Assembly: GCF_900454025.1 (NCBI RefSeq)
Contig: NZ_UGQM01000001.1
Span: 248,001-312,000, forward strand
Source of the DNA: Mycolicibacterium gilvum
Lineage (GTDB): Bacteria; Actinomycetota; Actinomycetes; Mycobacteriales; Mycobacteriaceae
Length of the DNA: 64,000 nucleotides
Direction of reading: 5' to 3'
Shown: one piece after another, positions 9,495-18,100 of the stretch
Numbering within the stretch: the stretch's first letter is position 1
How the letters are laid out: each line of letters begins with the position of its first letter
Notes under the pieces: model-generated
Databases searched by the model: none
Seen by the model: only the letters and a program-made list of their open reading frames with translations
What the model was told of the DNA's origin: nothing
Made by a program: the position numbers and the translations under genes

Positions 9495-9722
9495 ATGGGC
9501 ATGCTCAGCGACCTGCGCCGACTCCTGAGCTACGAGATGACCCTCGCCGAGTGGCTGGGCACCGCAGTTCTGCTCGTGACGCCGCACCTCGTACTCGGGG
9601 TGGTCTACGCGGTCCTGCAACCCGGCTACATCACCTCCGTCGACGGTGCGGAGAGGGTCGCCGCGACCGTGGGCACCGTGGTGTTCTGGCCCGTGCTGCT
9701 GATCGCCGAGTTGTGCCCATGA
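9495..9722 (+). CDS. Small two-helix membrane protein, partner of DUF2236 gene
   Basis: A predicted 75-residue membrane protein: a short cytoplasmic start, helix 1 at about residues 20-42 (WLGTAVLLVTPHLVLGVVYA) and helix 2 at about 55-73 (VGTVVFWPVLLIAEL), ending Glu-Leu-Cys-Pro. Its stop overlaps the next gene's start (ATGA at 9719-9722), which indicates translational coupling. It resembles the protein at 10577-10837: both have a proline-centred PhLV(L/I)G segment, a central E-rich linker, a WPV motif in helix 2 and a cysteine at or near the C-terminus. The function is unknown; it may anchor or assemble the neighbouring oxygenase. Confidence 0.7.
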   Translation: MGMLSDLRRLLSYEMTLAEWLGTAVLLVTPHLVLGVVYAVLQPGYITSVDGAERVAATVGTVVFWPVLLIAELCP

Positions 9723-10576
9723 ATGCCAACAGGATTCAGATCACCCGCCGCACCGCGCGGTGGAGCGACGACCCGGTGCGCGTCGGTGACGCGATGGACT
9801 TCTGGTCGTTCGCGGCGGGCGCCGCCAACGTGATCATGCAGCTGTCCCGGCCCGGCGTCGGGTACGGCGTGGTCGAGAGCAAGGTCGACTCCGGCAACCT
9901 GATGAAGCACCCGTGGAAGCGGGCGCGGACCACGTTCCAGTACCTGGCCGTCGCGATCTTCGGTTCCGACGACGACCGTGCCGCGTTCCGCGCCGCCGTC
10001 GACGAGGCTCACCGTCATGTGAAGTCCACGCCGTCAAGCCCGGTGCGCTACAACGCATTCGACCGCGACCTTCAGATGTGGGTGGCGGCGTGCCTGTTCG
10101 TCGGACTGGAGGACACCTACCAGTTGCTGCGCGGCGAGATGACCGCCGAGCAGGCCGACCAGTTCTACGCCTCGGCATGGACCCTCGGCACCACCCTGCA
10201 GGTCACCGAAGACCAGTGGCCGCCCACGCGTGCGGATTTCGACCGCTACTGGGACGAGGCGTGCGGGCAGGTCGCGATGGACGACGTCGTCCGGTCCTAT
10301 CTGCTCGACCTGGTCAACCTGCGGATGATCAACCCCGTCCTCGGGATTCCGTTCCGTCCGCTGCTGAAGTTCCTCACCGCCGGGTTCCTGGCCCCGGTGT
10401 TCCGCGACGCGCTGGGCCTGACGTGGGGTGACGGTCGACAGCGGCTCTTCGAGCGGCTGTTCCTGAGCGTCGCGTTCGTCAACCGCTTCATCCCCGGGTT
10501 CCTCCGCCAGGGCGGCAGTCATGTGCTGCTCGCCGACGTGCGGATGCGGGTACGCCGACACCGGCAGCTGGTCTGA
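9719..10576 (+). CDS. DUF2236 / MpaB-type oxygenase family protein
   Basis: A 285-residue protein of the oxygenase MpaB/rubber oxygenase (DUF2236) family, members of which bind haem b and perform oxidative cleavage or remain uncharacterised. The start is ATG at 9719, overlapping the upstream stop; the frame is open further upstream but inside the previous gene. Family features: WSFAAGAANVIMQLSRPGVG near the N-terminus (a segment like this typically begins the domain), RTTFQYLAVAIFG, and the HRHVKSTPSSPVRYNAFDRD histidine-rich loop followed by LQMWVAACLFVG. The hydrophobic C-terminal third suggests membrane association. It is probably transcribed with both flanking mini membrane proteins. Confidence 0.85.
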   Translation: MNANRIQITRRTARWSDDPVRVGDAMDFWSFAAGAANVIMQLSRPGVGYGVVESKVDSGNLMKHPWKRARTTFQYLAVAIFGSDDDRAAFRAAVDEAHRHVKSTPSSPVRYNAFDRDLQMWVAACLFVGLEDTYQLLRGEMTAEQADQFYASAWTLGTTLQVTEDQWPPTRADFDRYWDEACGQVAMDDVVRSYLLDLVNLRMINPVLGIPFRPLLKFLTAGFLAPVFRDALGLTWGDGRQRLFERLFLSVAFVNRFIPGFLRQGGSHVLLADVRMRVRRHRQLV

Positions 10577-10837
10577 ATGATGTCCCTTCGTACCCGCACC
10601 CGCAGCCTGCTGGCCCGCAGGATCTCGGTCGAAGGAATGATCGAGTTCGGCTTGTGGATGGCGATCCCTTACCTCGTGATCGGCTTGACCTGGGCGTTCT
10701 TCAACGTCACGAAGGTGCGGCACCTCGAGGAGCTGCTGGAGTCGGCGATCCCCGCGGGCGGGGGTGTGGGGGCCTATCTACTGGTCGCCGGCCTGTGGCC
10801 GGTCTACCTCCTGCTCCCGTCCGTGTGCGCGGCGTGA
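10577..10837 (+). CDS. Small two-helix membrane protein, second partner of DUF2236 gene
   Basis: A predicted 86-residue membrane protein following the oxygenase stop without a gap; ATG codons at 10577 and 10580 are both possible starts. Helix 1 is FGLWMAIPYLVIGLTWAFF and helix 2 is GAYLLVAGLWPVYLLLP, ending Ser-Val-Cys-Ala-Ala. It shares layout and local motifs with the 75-residue protein that precedes the oxygenase. The last 60 bases overlap the 3' end of the convergent Rv0226c-like gene, an unusual amount for convergent coding genes. Function unknown. Confidence 0.65.
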   Translation: MMSLRTRTRSLLARRISVEGMIEFGLWMAIPYLVIGLTWAFFNVTKVRHLEELLESAIPAGGGVGAYLLVAGLWPVYLLLPSVCAA

Positions 10838-12535
10838 CCGCCGTCGCGCGACGAGCATGCCGAGAAGACCGACACCGAGCGCCGCGAGCCACACCGAGTG
10901 CGCCGCGATCACGACGCCGCGGTGCGCCGACGACGGGCTGTGGCCACCGACCCGGTACACGGTGAGGTTCTCGTCGCGGTAGGACTCCGGCAGCGCGAGC
11001 CGCACCCCGGATCCCTCGACCACGACCCAGCCCACACCGGCAGCCGCCAACTCGTCGCGGTCCGCGCCTGAGGTGAGCATCTGCTGCACCTCACGGGCGC
11101 GGGCACCCTCGCCGAGCACCGTGGTCCCCGCGATCGTCAGGTCACCGGTGCTGAGCACGTCGGCCCGCAGCCAGCGCGGCAGCGGGTCGAGTACCGGTGC
11201 GCCCGGCGCCCAGGCGAACCGGCGCATGCTGTCGACGGGCAGGACCGCGACGGTGGCGGGCTCGGCGTTGATCACGGACGCCGCCGCCGACCAGCCGGGC
11301 GGGTAGTCCACCGGTGTGACGCGTCCGCCGACGCCCCACGCCAGGTCGGGCAGCGTCGCGATCAGGGCCGCGCAGCACACCGCACCCGTCGCGAGCGTCG
11401 GGATCCGCGAACGCAGCGCCAGTACCGTCGCGGCGCCGGCCAGCGCGTAGGCGGGCATCGCCAGCGCGACCCACTTCTGTCCGTCGCGCAGCACACCCAG
11501 ACCCGGGACCGCGCCGATCACCGCCTCGACGGCGAGCAGACCGGGGCCCGTCGCCATCATGGCCGGCGCCACCACCGCCACGACCGCGAGGATGACCAGA
11601 GGCACCGGAACCCGGCGACGCACCAGGAGCGGGACACCGACGGCGACGATCGCCAGCAGCACCGCCGTCGACACGATCGCGAAAGGCGTTGTCCGCGACG
11701 CCGGGACCGCATCGGCGTTCCAGATGCCTCCCAGGCCCGCGAGACTGCCCAGGGTGCCCAGCCCGGGTTCGGCACGCGCCGCAAACGCCTCGACGCCCGC
11801 CTTCTGGCCGGCGTCCGCAGCAGCCCACCCGGGGGCCACCGCCGTCGCGACGAGCCAGGGCAGTGCCGCCGCGAGCGCGGCCGCCATGCCTACCGCGGCA
11901 CACCACCAACGGGGCCGGCCGGCACCGGGCGCCAGCGCGCACGTCAACGCGATCGTCGCGGCCAGCATCAGTCCCGTCGGGGTCAGCCCGGCCAGCGCCA
12001 CCCAGAACACCACCGCCGCCACCCCGCCGAACTTGCATTCCAGCAGGCGACTACTCGCACTTTGTCTGCTGGAATGCAATTTCGGCGAGGCGGCCCGGGG
12101 GGACCCCGCGCGCAACGACAGCATCGACACCGCCACCCACGGCAGGCACCCGTAGCCCACCAGCAGGCTCCAGTGACCCTGTAGAAGCCGTTCGGCGACG
12201 TACGGATTCCAGATCGCGATCGTCACCGCGACGCACTGCCCGGCCACCCCGGCCTGAAGTACGTCCGCGACCAAACGGGCCGCACCCCAGCCGGCCAGCC
12301 ACAGCCCAAGGATCAGCAGAGCCTTGACCACGACACCGCCGTCGACGACGGTCGAGACCAGCGCGACGAGATAATCCTGCGGAAGGGCCCGCGGTGCGGC
12401 CTGCGTCAGACCCAGCGCCGCGTCGGTCAGATACGACCGCGGCGTCGACACGGCGTCGCGCAGCAGCAGGTAGCCGGGCTGCAGCAGCGGCGCGGTCACC
12501 GCGACGGTCAGCGCCAGCGCATAGGCCGGCGCCAC
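10778..12535 (-). CDS. Polytopic membrane protein, Rv0226c homologue, with inserted palindrome
   Basis: An integral membrane protein of about 585 residues with roughly a dozen hydrophobic helices, e.g. VVKALLILGLWLAGWGAARLV and VPVPLVILAVVAVVAPAMMA. The layout recalls GT-C-like envelope glycosyltransferases, but no catalytic motif is certain. Position between aftD/pgfA and the Rv0223c-0225 genes identifies it as the Rv0226c homologue, reported essential in M. tuberculosis screens. The start is uncertain: GTG at 12535 is the only canonical start in this frame after a stop at 12581-12583. A 63-bp IS-like palindrome (12025-12087) is inserted in frame and adds about 21 residues in a polar loop. 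The C-terminal 60 bases overlap the convergent small membrane gene. Confidence 0.85.
   Translation of the reverse strand: MAPAYALALTVAVTAPLLQPGYLLLRDAVSTPRSYLTDAALGLTQAAPRALPQDYLVALVSTVVDGGVVVKALLILGLWLAGWGAARLVADVLQAGVAGQCVAVTIAIWNPYVAERLLQGHWSLLVGYGCLPWVAVSMLSLRAGSPRAASPKLHSSRQSASSRLLECKFGGVAAVVFWVALAGLTPTGLMLAATIALTCALAPGAGRPRWWCAAVGMAAALAAALPWLVATAVAPGWAAADAGQKAGVEAFAARAEPGLGTLGSLAGLGGIWNADAVPASRTTPFAIVSTAVLLAIVAVGVPLLVRRRVPVPLVILAVVAVVAPAMMATGPGLLAVEAVIGAVPGLGVLRDGQKWVALAMPAYALAGAATVLALRSRIPTLATGAVCCAALIATLPDLAWGVGGRVTPVDYPPGWSAAASVINAEPATVAVLPVDSMRRFAWAPGAPVLDPLPRWLRADVLSTGDLTIAGTTVLGEGARAREVQQMLTSGADRDELAAAGVGWVVVEGSGVRLALPESYRDENLTVYRVGGHSPSSAHRGVVIAAHSVWLAALGVGLLGMLVARRRSRRAHGREQEVDRPQAGDQ
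12025..12087. mobile_element. 63-bp IS-derived palindromic element (MITE-like) inside a coding gene
   Basis: Left arm CGCCGAACTTGCATTCCAGC and right arm (reverse complement CGCCGAAATTGCATTCCAGC) pair over about 22 bases around a ~15-base centre. The arms match the terminal repeats of the insertion sequence at 25874-27441, and the centre also resembles that IS right end (CAGGCG then ACTCG then TTT then CTGCTGG). At 63 bp it keeps the host frame, encoding residues such as KLHSSRQSASSRLLECKFG within the Rv0226c homologue. No clear target duplication is visible. Confidence 0.75.
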
Positions 12536-12555
12536 CGACGCGCGGGTGAGAGCGA

Positions 12556-13761
12556 TCAGACCGGTCGGTCCGGCGGCAGATCAGAGGGTCGCTGCGCCGG
12601 GAGCTTCTCGGTCATCGCCTCCGCGCCCGGCACCGGCTCGCCCTCCTCGTCCCGCTTGCCGTAGAAGCGGTCTCCTGCGCCGTCGAGTCCCGGATCGATC
12701 AGCATCGACTCCGCGCGCAGGCTGAACGTGCCCAGCACCGCTCCGCCGACGAGGGCCACCAGACCCAGCGCGGTGAAGGTGATCGGCAGGATGCGTCCCC
12801 ACAGCGAGATGCGGTCGCGCTCGTCCTGCGCGGAGGCCACCTGGGACTCCACCGACTCCTCGTCGGTCGTGACGGTGTAGTCGACGTAGGTCATCTCGGG
12901 CTTGAGCGCCTCGCGGGCGTAGTAGTGGTAGCCGCGATCGGTCTGCTTGACGATCGTGCCCGAGACCGGGTCGACCCAGAACGTGCGCTGCGCGGCGTAG
13001 TACCGCGTCATCGTGATCGGCTCTTCGGGATCGCCCTCCAGGCCCCACAGCGACGCGCGCGCGGTCACCTGCGCGTCGGCGTCGTCGTCGTAGAGCGACG
13101 CGAACCGGACCGGCTCGACCAGCTTGCCGTCGGCGTCGAAGCCGACGTTCTGGGTGAACTTCAGCGCGGTCAGGCCGTTGACGTCCTCCTCGCCGGAGTA
13201 GTTGGCGTCGAACGGCTCCTGGGCGATCGGGTCGAACACCTGATAGGTCTTCTTCTCCGTGTCGAACGGGAAGCGGTACGTCAGACCCTCGTGCGGCAAC
13301 GCGATACTCGTCGGCGGGTTCTCGTCCTCCATCGCGCGCGGCTTCTGCACCGACCCGCCCGGGTTGGTCTCACTGGAGACCGCCTCCGCGGTTTCGCGGT
13401 TCATCGTGACGGTGTCGACCATCGCCAGCAGCAGGCCGTTGTCGCCCTGCTGATCGGTGCGCCGCAGCGACGTGCCGACCTGAAGCGTCACGACGTCGGC
13501 GTTGGCGGGCGCCTCGACGCTGGTCTGCTGCTGCGACACGACCGGGACGTCCTCGTTGACCACGAAACGTTCCCCGAGCAGCGACGCCGGATCGAACGCG
13601 GTCGCGGTGCCGTCGCTGACGAGTGTCGAGTCAACGGTGAGCGGAATCTTCGCGATCTTGCCCTGGGTGTAGGTGGACAAGAGCAGGGCGGCGATGAGCA
13701 AGGCAGCTCCGAGCCCCATGATTCCGCACGCGGCGATCCTCAGCGCAACTGCGCGGTTCAA
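12556..13761 (-). CDS. pgfA: PgfA, DUF3068 envelope lipid-trafficking protein (Rv0227c homologue)
   Basis: A 401-residue bitopic protein: N-terminal membrane helix at ~10-30 (IMGLGAALLIAALLLSTYTQ), a long extracytoplasmic domain (residues ~35-325) and a second helix at ~328-352 (ILPITFTALGLVALVGGAVL), followed by an acidic cytoplasmic tail. This is the DUF3068 architecture of Rv0227c. Its M. smegmatis orthologue is recalled as PgfA (polar growth factor A), a periplasmic partner of MmpL3 in trehalose monomycolate handling; the corynebacterial orthologue was linked to lipomannan maturation. It lies directly upstream of the Rv0226c homologue on the same strand (20 bases) and is divergent from the TmaT-like acyltransferase. 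Confidence 0.88.
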   Translation of the reverse strand: MNRAVALRIAACGIMGLGAALLIAALLLSTYTQGKIAKIPLTVDSTLVSDGTATAFDPASLLGERFVVNEDVPVVSQQQTSVEAPANADVVTLQVGTSLRRTDQQGDNGLLLAMVDTVTMNRETAEAVSSETNPGGSVQKPRAMEDENPPTSIALPHEGLTYRFPFDTEKKTYQVFDPIAQEPFDANYSGEEDVNGLTALKFTQNVGFDADGKLVEPVRFASLYDDDADAQVTARASLWGLEGDPEEPITMTRYYAAQRTFWVDPVSGTIVKQTDRGYHYYAREALKPEMTYVDYTVTTDEESVESQVASAQDERDRISLWGRILPITFTALGLVALVGGAVLGTFSLRAESMLIDPGLDGAGDRFYGKRDEEGEPVPGAEAMTEKLPAQRPSDLPPDRPV

Positions 13762-13942
13762 TACCGTGTCTCCCTTCGAGCGCCGCCACGGGCGTGGCGG
13801 TGGCGGCGCCCAACCAGACGCCCAAAAGTCGGTTCGACACTAACAGCACTGTGTAAGGCCGGCGTTTACTACAACGTCTTCACCGGCAGCCCTGACTACC
13901 CGTTTTCGCCACGGGCACGCCCCGGCGGGCACACTGATCGGC

Positions 13943-15148
13943 GTGAGCGCAACCGGAACCGCGTCCTCCCGCGGGGATGTCGGTGCGACCGGCGACGGCG
14001 TCGGAGGCACCCGCAGCTTCCTGCCGGCCGTCGAAGGACTGCGCGCATGGGCGGCCATCGGCGTCGTCATCACCCACGTGGCGTTCCAGACCGGACAGAG
14101 CGGCGGCGCCGTCGGACGCATCCTGGGCCGCTTCGACCTCGCGGTCGCGGTGTTCTTCGCGCTGTCGGGTTTCCTGCTGTGGCGCGGCCACGCCGCCGCG
14201 GCGCGCGGCCTACGGTCCCGTCCGTCGACCGGCCACTATCTGCGGTCCCGCATCGTGCGCATCATGCCGGGCTACCTCGTCGCGGTGGTGGTGATCCTCA
14301 CGCTGCTGCCCGAGGCCAAGGCCGACGTCACGGTGTGGCTGGCGAACCTGACCCTGACGCAGATCTACGTGCCGCTGACGTTGACCGCCGGGCTGACGCA
14401 GATGTGGAGCCTCTCGGTCGAGATGAGCTTCTATCTGGCACTGCCCCTGCTGGCGCTGCTCGCGCGCCGCGTCCCGGTGCGCGCGAGGATCCCGGTCCTG
14501 ATCGGTGCCGCCGCGGCCAGCCTGCTGTGGGTGCACATCCCGTTCGACGGCGCCACCGGACACAATCTGTGGAACTGGCCGCCGGCGTTCTTCTCCTGGT
14601 TCGCCGCGGGCATGGTGCTCGCCGAGTTGACCGTCAGCCCCGTCGGCTGGGCGCACCGGCTGGCCCGGCGCCGCGTGTTGATGGCGCTGCTCGCGCTGAC
14701 GGCGTTCCTGATCGCGGCGTCCCCGCTGGCGGGCCGCGAGGGCCTGCATCCCGGGTCGATCGCGCAGGTGACACTCAAGACGGTGATGGGTGCGATCGTG
14801 GCCGGCGCGCTGCTGGCGCCGTTGGTGCTCGACCGCGTCGACACGTCGCACCGGATGCTCGGCAGCCCCGTGATGGTGACGCTGGGCCGCTGGTCCTACG
14901 GCTTGTTCGTCTGGCACCTCGCGGCGCTGGCGATGGTGTTCCCGGTGATCGGCGCCTTCCCGTTCAACGGGCATTTCACCGTGGTGCTGCTGCTGACGCT
15001 GCTGTTCGGCTTCGCGATCGCCGCGGTCAGCTATGCGCTGGTGGAGTCGCCGTGTCGAAACGCGTTGCGGCGCTGGGAGAGACGCAATGCCCCGACGCCG
15101 CTGGACTCGTCGGTCACCGAGGAGGTCGAGCCCGAGGTCGCGCGGTAG
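13943..15148 (+). CDS. Membrane acyltransferase-3, TmaT-like (Rv0228 homologue)
   Basis: An integral membrane acyltransferase of the AcylT-3 family, 401 residues, start GTG at 13943. It begins with RSFLPAVEGLRAWAAIGVVI, where the R-x10-H/E-type motif of the family lies, followed by FALSGFLLWRGH and about ten hydrophobic helices. The family moves acetyl or other short acyl groups across or at the membrane. The corynebacterial gene in this position is recalled as TmaT, which acetylates trehalose monomycolate before MmpL export; that role is inferred here from synteny. It is divergent from pgfA (181 bases between starts) and convergent with aftD (14 bases). Confidence 0.85.
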   Translation: MSATGTASSRGDVGATGDGVGGTRSFLPAVEGLRAWAAIGVVITHVAFQTGQSGGAVGRILGRFDLAVAVFFALSGFLLWRGHAAAARGLRSRPSTGHYLRSRIVRIMPGYLVAVVVILTLLPEAKADVTVWLANLTLTQIYVPLTLTAGLTQMWSLSVEMSFYLALPLLALLARRVPVRARIPVLIGAAAASLLWVHIPFDGATGHNLWNWPPAFFSWFAAGMVLAELTVSPVGWAHRLARRRVLMALLALTAFLIAASPLAGREGLHPGSIAQVTLKTVMGAIVAGALLAPLVLDRVDTSHRMLGSPVMVTLGRWSYGLFVWHLAALAMVFPVIGAFPFNGHFTVVLLLTLLFGFAIAAVSYALVESPCRNALRRWERRNAPTPLDSSVTEEVEPEVAR

Positions 15149-15162
15149 CCGGCGGGTCTCGA

Positions 15163-18100
15163 TCAGGCCCGCCTCGGGCGCCCGGAATCGGGGACGGACA
15201 CCGTCGACACCGCGACGGCGACCACCGACAGCAGCGCCAGGAACTGGACACCGGCCGAATGGCCGACGTAGCCGTCGACCGAACGCCACGGGTTCCCGCT
15301 GAGCACCGCGCCCGCCAGGATCAGCCCGGACGCCGCGACGCCGACCGTCAGCCGGTCCACCAGCCTCTCCCGGTGCCGCAGCAGATAGCGGACACCGAGG
15401 GCGACACCGGTGACCAGCAGTCCGCCCACACCGGAGATCACCGTAGCCGCAACGGCTGCCGCAGCGCCGACAGCCACGGCGGGCGGCTGCCATGGCCGCG
15501 CGGCTGTGCTCGCAGCCGCCCCCGCCCGCACCGGCACGAACGCCAGCACGAGAAGCAGCGGCAGCAGGGCGAGGCCGCCGATCAGCCCGGCCCGGTAGGT
15601 GCTGTTGGACGTGAAGTGCAGCGTGACAGGGCCTTCGGTGTCGGGGGGCAGCACCCAGCCCTGCTGCCAACCGTTGACCGTCACCGGGTCCAATGTGGCC
15701 CCCGACGCGGCGCGTGCCACCCAGCCCGGGTTGACGCTCTCGGGCACCACCAGCACCTGCGTGCTCTCCGAAGGCGGTGTGCTCACCTCGCGGTCAGCGG
15801 GGCCCCACCGGTTGACGGACACCGACGATGTTGTCGCCGAGCCGATTTCAACGGCTCTCGCAGTGGACAGCTGGACTCCGTCGACGATCAAAGCGCCACC
15901 CGGGCTGATCAACAGCTCCTGCTGGCCCGCGGGAAGACGGATCGGTTGATCCCGGCACGGCTGCGCGGGGACGGGCCGGCCGGCGAGGAGATCGCCGACG
16001 GTGGTGGTCACCGACGTTTGCACGAACTCTCCGGCCACGCCGATGACGGGGCCGCGGCCGCAGGGCAGGCTCACGGTGCGCTCCCGATTGGCGGCCGCGT
16101 CGGCGGCGCCGATGGGCTGCCCGCGGTCGTCGAGCACCGTCGCCTCGGCCAGGCCGGGCGGTTTGAGCTGATCGAAACCCAGTGCGTTGCGGTCGATCAC
16201 GTCGTCCCAGTCCATCAGCCACACCGTGACCGAATCGGTCACCCTCGGGTGCAGATCGAAGGTCTGCGTACCGTCGGCGGACATCCTGCGCACCTGCGGT
16301 CCGTCACCGAGGTCGACGGCGATCATCCGTGGGTGGGCGGGCAGCGCCGACGAGCTCGGGGCGAGTCGGATCCCGGCGACGTTACGCGGCTCGGGAAGGC
16401 GAAGCACGAGCGACGGCGGGGTGTGCGGTTGCACCGAACGCTGGGGGGCGGTCCACGACGTGCCCGGGTCCCCGTCGGCGGCGGCGTAGGCGGAGCCGAG
16501 CACGTCGATCGGGTCGGAGTCACCCACCGCCCGCGTGGTGCCGGGCTGGGCGACGAGCTCGGCGAGCTGCGGCCCCTGCCGTGCCCGCACCCACACGGTC
16601 GGTGTCACCTCGATCGGCTCCGGCACGGCCAGCGTCCGGCTCAGGTTCGCCGGCTCCTCCGAGGCCAGTGCCATCGCCGCCGCGCACCGGATACCGGTGG
16701 GGCTCTCGGCGCACCCGGCGCGGCCCAGCAGCTCGGACCCCAGGTCCCATTGCGCCACAGCAGAACCCGGGGGTGGGCCGGGGACGTCGACGGTGTGGCG
16801 CAGCGTCACCGGGTGGGCGAAGCCGTTGGCGTCGTACTGGGTGACGTTGATGTCGGTGAGACCGAACTGCACGCCGGGTGACCCGTCGTCGGTGCCGGTG
16901 GCGGTGATGCGCACCCACGGGGACTCGCCGTACGGGAGCGCGACGGTCAACGGCTTTCCGGCCTCCTCGAAGCGCACGGACGTCGTGCCGTTGACGGTGG
17001 AGACCTCCATCCGGCGTACCTGGGCGCCGACGGCGGTCGCGCTCGGGGTGATCGTCAGCGTGGCGTTGGTGACCGGCAGGTCGAAGTCGACCTGCAGCCA
17101 CTGGCCGATCGCGGTCTGCAGGGCGTTGGACACCCAGCTGGTCGAGGTGTCCCCGTCGATCGCCGACGCCGGCCCGGAGGACGGCGAGACATTGGGCAGC
17201 GCAGTCGAATCCGATGCCGCACTGGACACCGTCACCCGGCCGCCGTCCCATTGCCCGTAGACCAGGTCGGCGCCCTCGGCGGGATAGTCGGGGACCCTGT
17301 TGAAGGTGTTGCGGGCATCGTCGGGGCCGCGGATCGCCGACGAGTGGTCGTCGACCCGCCCGTAGTCGGTCTCGCGGGCGGTCGGGGTGTCGGTGACGGT
17401 GACCAGCGGGGCGGGCAGACCGGCACGCGCCGCGTCCTGGGTCAGCAGCACGGGTCCCAGCGCAGGCTCGCCGGTGAGCCTGCGGCGCTCGTCGAGCCGC
17501 ATCAGCGATTCGGGCCCGCCGTCCACGCGCGCCATCGAATCTGCTTCGGCCACATACGGAGTCAGTGACCCCGGGCTGTCGACGCGGTAGATCTCGACCG
17601 CCGGATAGCGCGGCCGCAGCCCACTGTCGGCGACGAACCCGTCGAGGGTGCCGGGCCCGACAGGATCCCCGAACGAGGCGACCCGCGTCAGGCCGGGCGA
17701 GCCGTCGACCGCGCGGTGCACCAGGATCGGCCGCGCCGACCGTGACGTCTCGGGATCCAGGTCGTTGCGCACGACGACATACGAAATACCCTGACGGGCA
17801 AGGGTGTCGGCGAGACCGTCGGACGGCCGTCCCGCCGCGAAGAGCCGCTGGACCGAATCGAGGGCGCGGATGGTCTCCGGCGGTGTCAGCGGGATCGAGT
17901 CCCGTACCCCCCAGGCGCTGTCGCCGAGGACCTGCAGGGGTTCGTCGTGGCTGTTGCCCCAGACCTGGGTGGCGAACGGTGCCCCGGGGGCGACGAGCAC
18001 CCGGCCCCCGGTGTTGTTGTCGTCCAGCCAGTCCGCGGTGTCATGCCAGTACTGCGGGATCGCGTCGAACGTCCCCGGCGGCGTCAACCGGCCCGTCCAG

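Noticed and set aside
12925..16881. 1318-codon open frame on the plus strand opposite pgfA, tmaT-like and aftD
   Set aside because: Low-complexity Arg/Gly/Ala/Pro composition with no domain; it is an antisense shadow of high-GC coding sequence.
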